Below are positions 58,314-64,000 of a stretch of 64,000 nt of DNA, piece after piece. Where the stretch lies: contig SCRT01000019.1 in assembly GCA_004298465.1 (NCBI GenBank), forward strand, positions 1-64,000, written 5' to 3'. The translations under genes were made by a program, and so were the position numbers. The notes beneath the pieces are model-generated. The model worked only from the letters and a program-made list of their open reading frames with translations, did no database searches and had not been told where the DNA came from. Positions within the stretch are counted from its first letter, which is position 1, and each line of letters begins with the position of its first letter. The DNA is from Nevskiaceae bacterium (lineage in GTDB: Bacteria; Pseudomonadota; Gammaproteobacteria; Nevskiales; Nevskiaceae).

Positions 58314-59777
58314 GTGATCGATTTGCAGACCTATGCGGGCTTTGATGGTGTCGGGTTGGCCGAGGCGATCAGCAAGGGCGAGCTGAAGGCGGAGGAAGTG
58401 CTGGATGCCGCCCTGGCAGGGGCCGAAGCCGTCAACGGCACCTTGAACTGCATCCTCGCGATGCTGCCGGATGCGGCGCGTGAGACGGTCCGGGCGGGCG
58501 TACCGCGCGGCCCCTTCGGCGGGGTGCCGTTCCTGGTGAAGGAATGCGTGCTGATGATGAAGGGTGCGCCTTATCGGCTCGGCAGCCGTCTGCTGGAAGG
58601 TTTCGTCGCACCCTACGACACGGAGCTCATGGCGCGTTTCCGGCGCGCTGGGCTCATTGCGTTCGGGACGACGTCCACCCCCGAGTTTGCCTACAGCGCG
58701 ACGACCGAGCCGGTGATGTTCGGGCCGACGCGCAACCCCTGGGACGTGCATCGCACGAGCGGCGGTTCCAGCGGCGGCGCGGCGGCGGCGGTGGCCGCGG
58801 GCGTCGTACCGGTCGCGCATGCCAACGACGGCGGCGGGTCCATCCGCATCCCCGCCGCGTGCTGCGGACTCGTGGGCCTCAAACCGTCGCGCGGCCGGGT
58901 GCCGCAGGGGCCGGATTACGGCGAAGCGCTGGAAGGGCTGGCGGCGGAATTCGTGGTGACGCGCACGGTGCGTGACGCGGCGGCCATGCTCGATGCCGTG
59001 CAGGGTGCGGACGTCGGCGCGTGGTTTGCCATTGCACCACCACCGCAGCCCTATTCTGAAGTGATCAGGCGTCCCGGTCGCCGGCTCAGGATCGCGTTCA
59101 TGGATACCTCGTTTTCCGGTACCGCGGTCGATGCCGAGGTACAGGATGGCGTGCGTGCGACGGCACGGACGTGTGCGGACCTCGGGCACCATGTCGAGCA
59201 GGCGCCGCTCAAGATCGACTGGGAGTCGTTTTACGGCGCCACGGTCGTCGTGTGGTCGGTGTTCGCCGCCGCGGTCGTTGCGTGGATGGAGTCCGTCACC
59301 GGCCGTACCGCGAGCCCCGAGCTGCTGGAAACCGCAACCTGGGCCACTTATCAGGCGGGCAGGCGGATCAGTGCGGTGGAGCTGGTCGCCGCCAAGGGCG
59401 TGCTGAATGCGGCTTCCCGCCAGGTTGGCCGGTTCTTCGAGAACTACGACGTGCTGCTCACGCCGACCGTGGCGCGGCTGCCGGTTGCGCTCGGCGCGCT
59501 GGACCAGAACGCCGCGGGCATCACGGCGGATGCGTGGGCGCGCGAGACCTTCGAGTGGGCGAATTTCACGCCGCTGTTCAACGCCACCGGCCAGCCGGCC
59601 ATCAGCCTGCCGCTGTGCCGCACATCGGAAAACCTGCCGATCGGGATGCAGTTCGTCGGCCGCATGAACGATGAAGCGACGCTGCTGGCGCTGGCCGCCG
59701 AGCTGGAGCAAGCCCTGCCCTGGAGCAGGTTCAAGCCGGTCGTCCACGTTTCCAGAGATGTCCCGCCGGTTGCGTGA
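58314..59777 (+). CDS. Amidase (amidase-signature family)
   Basis: 487 residues from GTG 58314, chosen because GAGGAG lies ten bases upstream; ATG 58299 would place that site inside the gene. Amidase-signature Ser-cisSer-Lys triad is present: Lys in PFLVKECV (usually VKD), Ser in [14 protein letters not shown], and nucleophile Ser in [35 protein letters not shown] is the substrate pocket region. Probably cytoplasmic hydrolysis of an amide or N-carbamoyl compound; specificity is unknown. It is divergent from the ATC-hydrolase-like gene. Confidence 0.88.
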   Translation: MIDLQTYAGFDGVGLAEAISKGELKAEEVLDAALAGAEAVNGTLNCILAMLPDAARETVRAGVPRGPFGGVPFLVKECVLMMKGAPYRLGSRLLEGFVAPYDTELMARFRRAGLIAFGTTSTPEFAYSATTEPVMFGPTRNPWDVHRTSGGSSGGAAAAVAAGVVPVAHANDGGGSIRIPAACCGLVGLKPSRGRVPQGPDYGEALEGLAAEFVVTRTVRDAAAMLDAVQGADVGAWFAIAPPPQPYSEVIRRPGRRLRIAFMDTSFSGTAVDAEVQDGVRATARTCADLGHHVEQAPLKIDWESFYGATVVVWSVFAAAVVAWMESVTGRTASPELLETATWATYQAGRRISAVELVAAKGVLNAASRQVGRFFENYDVLLTPTVARLPVALGALDQNAAGITADAWARETFEWANFTPLFNATGQPAISLPLCRTSENLPIGMQFVGRMNDEATLLALAAELEQALPWSRFKPVVHVSRDVPPVA

Positions 59778-59810
59778 AGGTGCGCCGCGACGGGTTCCGG
59801 ATGGCTGGAT

Positions 59811-61316
59811 CTACCGCAACGCCCGGCCCCATTTCACCGTTTCGCGCAGCTTCGGCTTCAGGATCTTGCCGCTCGGGTTGCGCGGCAGCGGTTCGGCCTG
59901 CACGTGCAGGTACTGCGGCACCTTGAAGTCGGCGATCTCGCTTTTGCAGTGGGCAACGAGGGCCTCCGCGTCGAGCGCCATGCCGGGCAGCGGCACGACG
60001 ACGGCGCCGACTTTCTCGCCCATCATGGCGTCCGGTACGCCGATGACCGCGACTTCGGCGACGCCGGGAAACGCGGCGATCGCGTTTTCCACTTCCACGC
60101 AGTACACGTTCTCGCCGCCGCGGTTGATCATGTCCTTCTTGCGGTCGACGATGTACACCAGCCCATTGGGGCCGATGCGTGCGAGGTCGCCGGTGTGCAG
60201 CCAGCCGTCGACGAAGGCCGCGGCGGTCTTCTCCGGCTTGTTCCAGTAGCCGGAAACCACGTTGCCGCCGCGGATCAGCAGTTCGCCCACGCCGGTCGCG
60301 GGGTCGGCGTCCAGCAGCTTCACTTCCATCACCGGCGAGGGGAATCCCACGCTGTCCGCGTGTTCGGCCGCGTATTCGTGCGGCAGGTAAGTGGCGATGG
60401 AGGTGGTTTCCGTCAGGCCGAAGCCGTTGCCGACGCGGGCGTTGGGGAACTTCAGCTTGAGCTGCCGCACGAGCGACGGGGCGATCGGCGCGCCGCCGTA
60501 GCTGAGCCATTTGACATGTGATACGTCCAGATCCGCGAATTCCGGCTGGTTGATGGCGAACCAGTAGATCGCCGGCACGGTGATGAGGTTGTCGATGCGT
60601 TCCGCCGCGATGGCGCGCAGGAAGGCCTTGATGTCGAAGGCCGGCATGATGACGGTCGTGCCGCCCTGCATGAGCGTCGGCAACAGCTGGCTGTCGCAGG
60701 CGGTGACGTGGAAGAGCGGTACGGAGACGAGTGTGCGTGTGGGCACGGTGCGGTCGATCCGCAGCACGCGGAACACGGTTTCGCAGTTTGACAGCAGGTT
60801 GCGGTGCGCGGTCATCGCGCCTTTCGGGAAGCCCGTGGTGCCGCTGGTGTAGAAGACGGCGGCGAGGTCGTCCGGCTTCAGCTCCCCGGCCGCGAAGGGT
60901 GCCCCGTCGGGCAGCGCCGTGCCTGCCGTGAACACGAAGCGCGCGCCGGAGTCGTCGACGACGTATTGCACTTCCTTGTCTGTGAAGCGCGTGTTGACCG
61001 GCACCACGACGACGCCCGCGAGCACGCAGCCGAAGAACGCTTCGACCCACGCCGTGCCGTTGGGCAGGCGGATGGCCGCGCGGTCGCCGGGTTTCAGTCC
61101 GAGCGCACGCAGCCCGCCGGCCACGCGTGCGGCGCGCTGCCACAGTTCGCCGTAGGTGACGCGCGGGCCGCCGACTTCCACGAGCGCTTCCGCGTGCGGG
61201 GCGCGTTCCACACTCGCGCGCAGCATGGCGGCGAGCGAGGCGGGCGGGTTCGTATAGCGCAGTGCGCCGTTTGCGTCGCGCTCCACATCACGGGTGTCGA
61301 AAGGGGACGATGCCAT
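59811..61316 (-). CDS. AMP-dependent acyl-CoA synthetase/ligase
   Basis: 501-residue ANL-family adenylating enzyme. Motifs: P-loop YTSGTTGFPKGAM, FGLTETTSIAT (A5), DGWLHTGDLARI (A7), DRKKDMINRGGENVY (A8/hinge) and the catalytic Lys in NPSGKILK. It most resembles fatty-acid or aromatic acyl-CoA ligases (FadD/CaiC-like). It is followed upstream on the same strand by an alpha/beta hydrolase gene (39 bp), and the pair may degrade an ester or amide to an acid and then activate it. Substrate unknown. Confidence 0.9.
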   Translation of the reverse strand: MASSPFDTRDVERDANGALRYTNPPASLAAMLRASVERAPHAEALVEVGGPRVTYGELWQRAARVAGGLRALGLKPGDRAAIRLPNGTAWVEAFFGCVLAGVVVVPVNTRFTDKEVQYVVDDSGARFVFTAGTALPDGAPFAAGELKPDDLAAVFYTSGTTGFPKGAMTAHRNLLSNCETVFRVLRIDRTVPTRTLVSVPLFHVTACDSQLLPTLMQGGTTVIMPAFDIKAFLRAIAAERIDNLITVPAIYWFAINQPEFADLDVSHVKWLSYGGAPIAPSLVRQLKLKFPNARVGNGFGLTETTSIATYLPHEYAAEHADSVGFPSPVMEVKLLDADPATGVGELLIRGGNVVSGYWNKPEKTAAAFVDGWLHTGDLARIGPNGLVYIVDRKKDMINRGGENVYCVEVENAIAAFPGVAEVAVIGVPDAMMGEKVGAVVVPLPGMALDAEALVAHCKSEIADFKVPQYLHVQAEPLPRNPSGKILKPKLRETVKWGRALR

Positions 61317-61355
61317 CGTGTTCTCCTCGTGAACGGTCTTTGTGCCGCTGGCTGG

Positions 61356-62147
61356 TCAACCGTCCAGCGCGTCGAGGAAGTGCATGAGTGCGGCGTTCAC
61401 CGGCAGCGGGTGCGTCAGGTTGGAAGCGTGTCCCGCACCCTTGATCACGGTAAGGCTCGCGTTCGGGATGCGCCGTGCCATGTCCTCGGCGCGTTCCAGC
61501 TCGATCGCCATGTCCGCGTCGCCGTGGATGACCAGCGTGGGCGCGCGGATGTTGGCGATGCGGTCCGTGAGGTCGTCGCGCGTGACGAGCGTCCGGTACG
61601 CGCCCATCAGGTTCACGCCCTTCCAGCCGCGCCATTTCGCTTTCCAGGCTTCCGCGCCGGGCCACGCGGGGCCGAGGATGATGTGCTCGATGGTGGTGGC
61701 GACGGCCTCCGGCAGGCCGTGCTGCGCCCAGGCTTCCATCATCGGCTTGTAACCGGCGGTTTTGGCCGGGTCTTCCACCTGCGCCTGCGTGTCGATCAGC
61801 ACCAGCGCGCGGACAACATCCGGGTGTGTCAGCGCACAGCGCAGCGACAGGTAGCCGCCCTGGCTCATGCCGGCGATCACCGCATTCTTGAGCCCAAGGT
61901 GGCGGATGAGCGCCGCGAGATCGTCCGCCGAGTCGTAGTAGGAGAACGGGTCGAGCGTATCGCCGGCGGTCTTGCCGTGCGCGCGTTCGTCCCAGGTGAT
62001 GCAGCGCCAGTCGTCGCGGAACGCGGCGACCTGCGGGGCGAACATCTCGTGGTCCATCAGCAGCCCGTGCGAGAAGATGATCGCGGGCCGATCGCCGCCC
62101 GTGTCTTCGAAATACAGCTTTTGGCCGTTGACGTGAGCGTAGGGCAT
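61356..62147 (-). CDS. Alpha/beta hydrolase
   Basis: 263 residues. Oxyanion HG in IIFSHGLLMDHEMF, nucleophile elbow GMSQGG, acid Asp in VIHGDADMAIE and His in GAGHASNLTHP, so the triad is complete. The length and cap region are like 3-oxoadipate enol-lactonase or epoxide/ester hydrolases of the same group. It is divergent from the TetR gene (138-bp gap), the usual arrangement of a TetR-controlled operon, and is the first gene of the transcript that also holds the acyl-CoA ligase. Confidence 0.85.
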   Translation of the reverse strand: MPYAHVNGQKLYFEDTGGDRPAIIFSHGLLMDHEMFAPQVAAFRDDWRCITWDERAHGKTAGDTLDPFSYYDSADDLAALIRHLGLKNAVIAGMSQGGYLSLRCALTHPDVVRALVLIDTQAQVEDPAKTAGYKPMMEAWAQHGLPEAVATTIEHIILGPAWPGAEAWKAKWRGWKGVNLMGAYRTLVTRDDLTDRIANIRAPTLVIHGDADMAIELERAEDMARRIPNASLTVIKGAGHASNLTHPLPVNAALMHFLDALDG

Positions 62148-62285
62148 GGGGTTCTCCTCGAATGATTGTGTATGGGCGCCTGCCTGTGGCGTTCCAATCT
62201 ACCCGCATGCAGGCACGGATAGAAGGGTTTTATTTGAATGAAGCAAACGCTTGCTAAAAATATGGAATTCCGCTAGCGTGGCGAC

Positions 62286-62936
62286 ATGCCTTCGCTGCCC
62301 GTCCCCGCCGACCATGAGCGCCCACGCCGCCGCGGCCGCCCGCGCAAGACGGCGCTGGAACGGGCCGAAAGCCCGCGCCGCGCGGAGGTGCTGCGGGTGG
62401 CGGCGCGGCTGTTCTGCGAGCGCGGGTTCCACGCCACGACGACGCGAGCGATCGCGGCGGCGGCGGACATGCAGTCCGGCTCCCCGTTCTATTACTTCAA
62501 GAGCAAGCGCGCGCTGCTGCACGCCGTGATGCAGAACGGCATGCGCGAAGCGCAGGTCCGGCAGGATGCGGCACTGGCGGCGCTGCCGGTGGGAAGCCCG
62601 CCGCGCGACATGCTGCGGGCGCTGATCCGCAGCCATCTTGACGTGCTGCTGGGGCCGGATGCCGACTTCATCCCGGTGATGCTGCTGGAATGGCGCTCGC
62701 TCACGCCGGTGCAGCAGAAGGCGATCACCACGCAGAAGGATGCCTACGAGGCGGCGTGGATGCCGGTCCTGGTCGCGCTGCGGCGTGACGGCGCGCTGGC
62801 GGCGCAGCCGGAAGTCGCCCGGCTGTTCATGTTCGGCGCGCTGAACTGGGCGGTGAAGTGGTTCGACGCGCGCGGCACCCTGTCACTCGACGCGCTGGCG
62901 GCACAGGCGCTCGCCCTGTTCATCGGAGACGCATGA
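62286..62936 (+). CDS. TetR-family transcriptional regulator
   Basis: 216 residues. A basic leader (RRRGRPRK) precedes the helix-turn-helix: VLRVAARLFCERGFHATTTRAIAAAADM in pieces, then SGSPFYYFKSKRALLHAVM. The ligand domain has the C-terminal TetR_C form (MFGALNWAVKWFDARG). It is divergent from the hydrolase-ligase genes and overlaps the downstream reductase gene by ATGA, so it probably represses both sides and responds to an acyl-CoA or aromatic intermediate (inference). Confidence 0.88.
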   Translation: MPSLPVPADHERPRRRGRPRKTALERAESPRRAEVLRVAARLFCERGFHATTTRAIAAAADMQSGSPFYYFKSKRALLHAVMQNGMREAQVRQDAALAALPVGSPPRDMLRALIRSHLDVLLGPDADFIPVMLLEWRSLTPVQQKAITTQKDAYEAAWMPVLVALRRDGALAAQPEVARLFMFGALNWAVKWFDARGTLSLDALAAQALALFIGDA

Positions 62937-63826
62937 AATACCGATCCGTTTTCACGCCCGGCCTGTTCGCCGGCAAGACCGCGCTCGTCACCGGCGGGGG
63001 TTCCGGCATCGGCCGCTGCACCGCGCACGAACTGGCGGCGCTGGGCGCCCATGTCGTGCTGGTGGGGCGCACGCAGTCGAAACTGGACGCGGTGCGGGTG
63101 GAGATCGCCGAGGACGGCGGTATGGCGAGTGCGCACGCCTGCGACATCCGCGACGAGGAAGCCGTCAAGGCCATGGTGCAGGCGGTGGCGGCGGAGCGCG
63201 GGCGGATCGACCTGCTCGTCAACAACGCCGGCGGGCAGTACCTGACGCCGCTGGAGGCGATTTCCGCCAAGGGCTTCAAGGCCGTCGTGGACACCAACCT
63301 CACGGGCGGCTTTCTCGTGGCGCGTGAGTGCTATCTGCAGTCCATGCGCAAGCACGGCGGGGCAATTGTCAACATCGTCGCCGACATGTGGGGTTCGATG
63401 CCGATGATGGCGCACTCGGGAGCAGCCCGCGCCGGCATGGTGAGCCTGACGGAAACCGCGGCGCTGGAATGGGGCGGCAGCGGCGTGCGCGTGAACGCCG
63501 TGGCGCCGGGCTATGTCGCGTCCAGCGGCATGGACCACTACCCGCCGGAAGCGGCGCCGATGCTGCGCGCCATGCGCAAGACGGTACCGCTCGGCCGTTT
63601 CGCCACGGAAGCGGAAGTGTCCGCCGCCGTCGTGTTCCTGCTTTCGCCGGCGGCGGCGTTCGTCAGCGGCACGACCTTGCGCGTGGACGGCGCACGCCCG
63701 CAGGTGCGCATGGGCATGCCGATGCGGGTGGCGAATGCCGAAGCGCAGCAGCGCGATGCGATCCGGGCGTTCGACGGCTTTCATCGGGCGGTGACGCCAA
63801 AGGTATTCCAGGACGCGGGCGAGTGA
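62933..63826 (+). CDS. SDR, peroxisomal trans-2-enoyl-CoA reductase (PECR)-like
   Basis: 297 residues from ATG 62933 overlapping the TetR stop. The cofactor loop TGGGSGIG and NNAGGQYL are normal. The YxxxK site is replaced by HSGAARAGM, the same as in human PECR and related 2,4-dienoyl-CoA reductases, which use an altered catalytic set. NIVADMWGSMPMMAHSG and NAVAPGYVASSGMDHYP (in parts) also fit. It is therefore probably an NAD(P)H enoyl-CoA-type reductase and not a degenerate SDR. Confidence 0.85.
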   Translation: MKYRSVFTPGLFAGKTALVTGGGSGIGRCTAHELAALGAHVVLVGRTQSKLDAVRVEIAEDGGMASAHACDIRDEEAVKAMVQAVAAERGRIDLLVNNAGGQYLTPLEAISAKGFKAVVDTNLTGGFLVARECYLQSMRKHGGAIVNIVADMWGSMPMMAHSGAARAGMVSLTETAALEWGGSGVRVNAVAPGYVASSGMDHYPPEAAPMLRAMRKTVPLGRFATEAEVSAAVVFLLSPAAAFVSGTTLRVDGARPQVRMGMPMRVANAEAQQRDAIRAFDGFHRAVTPKVFQDAGE

Positions 63827-63948
63827 ACGGCATGAAACATCGAGGTGGCTGGTCCGGTCGCGCTGCGGCCCGCACGCTTCGGCGCGGCGCAAGGTGCTTC
63901 AAGCCGGTGCCTGCGTCAGTCGACCGGACTCCGGGGAGCGTGTAGCGC

Positions 63949-64000
63949 ATGGACGTCTTCGATTCGAACTGGAACCCGGCGGGCGACAAGGCCCAGCAGC
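63949..64000 (+). CDS. Start of a gene cut by the window edge
   Basis: The ATG at 63949 opens MDVFDSNWNPAGDKAQQ and remains open to the end. GGGGAGCG lies about ten bases upstream. Too short to name; from its place after the PECR-like gene it is probably part of the same acyl-CoA locus. Confidence 0.5.
   Translation, partial: MDVFDSNWNPAGDKAQQ

Noticed and set aside
62933-63826. PECR-like SDR taken as a degenerate enzyme because YxxxK is missing
   Set aside because: The replacement HSGAARAG is the normal site of PECR-type reductases, so the loss is a family trait.

Overview
The window reads as chromosome of a high-GC gammaproteobacterium, most likely in or near the Xanthomonadales/Nevskiales. 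The basis is the rhlB|trxA-rho arrangement, a large Xanthomonas-style biosynthetic SpeA close to SpeE, ClpS-ClpA, a REP palindrome pair of the kind seen in Pseudomonas and relatives, and linked alkane and phenylacetate catabolism. This is inference from gene content; no rRNA or tRNA gene was found to support it. Most genes have typical core-genome GC. By eye, four stretches are clearly lower: the sugar genes at the left edge, the alk block, the integron cassettes and a small AT-rich patch near 50.5-51.2 kb.

Layout. 1-4.9 kb: cell-surface glycan genes, namely a partial rmlA without a recognisable start codon, three GT2 and one GT4 glycosyltransferase. 5-9.2 kb: gdhA, clpS and clpA. 9.3-13.7 kb: an alkane block (AlkS-like regulator, AlkB hydroxylase, rubredoxin). 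13.7-24.5 kb: phenylacetate catabolism (paaX | paaABCDE, paaZ, paaG, paaI, paaK, thiolase), with a convincing repressor site over the promoter. 24.5-29.1 kb: EthD-like protein, infA, moaE-moaD-moaA, an XdhC-like protein and a degenerate SDR. 29.2-32.7 kb: rhlB | trxA-rho. 32.7-36.8 kb: Old Yellow Enzyme homologue, mutM, RidA-like protein, and a Rieske protein paired with a sulfite-oxidase-fold molybdoenzyme. 36.9-41 kb: a GldFG-like ABC operon whose ATPase gene is frameshifted. 41-46.9 kb: LpxL-like acyltransferase | dtd-POT transporter, acyl-CoA dehydrogenase, epoxide-hydrolase-like protein and nitroreductase.

47-50.2 kb is a small chromosomal integron: a full-length integron integrase, an attI junction, and three leftward cassettes (an unknown membrane protein, a glutathione S-transferase and a DUF4345 protein) with two clear attC sites. 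The distal end is capped by a repeat element instead of an attC. The integrase 3' end is followed by a decayed duplicate of itself. 51.2-57.5 kb: speA, a REP pair, yggS, a TonB-dependent receptor and speE. 57.5-64 kb: an ATC-hydrolase-like gene beside an amidase gene, then an acyl-CoA ligase, an alpha/beta hydrolase, a TetR regulator and a PECR-like reductase; a further gene is cut by the right edge.

How it fits together: alkane hydroxylation, phenylacetyl-CoA epoxidation with ring opening and thiolysis, and the right-hand acyl-CoA genes all feed CoA-thioester metabolism. moaADE could supply molybdopterin for the sulfite-oxidase-fold enzyme and for whatever enzyme XdhC serves. The best candidates for something undescribed are the integron with its cassettes, the Rieske/molybdoenzyme pair, and the ATC-hydrolase/amidase pair. 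The best-supported regulatory finding is the PaaX-type operator.
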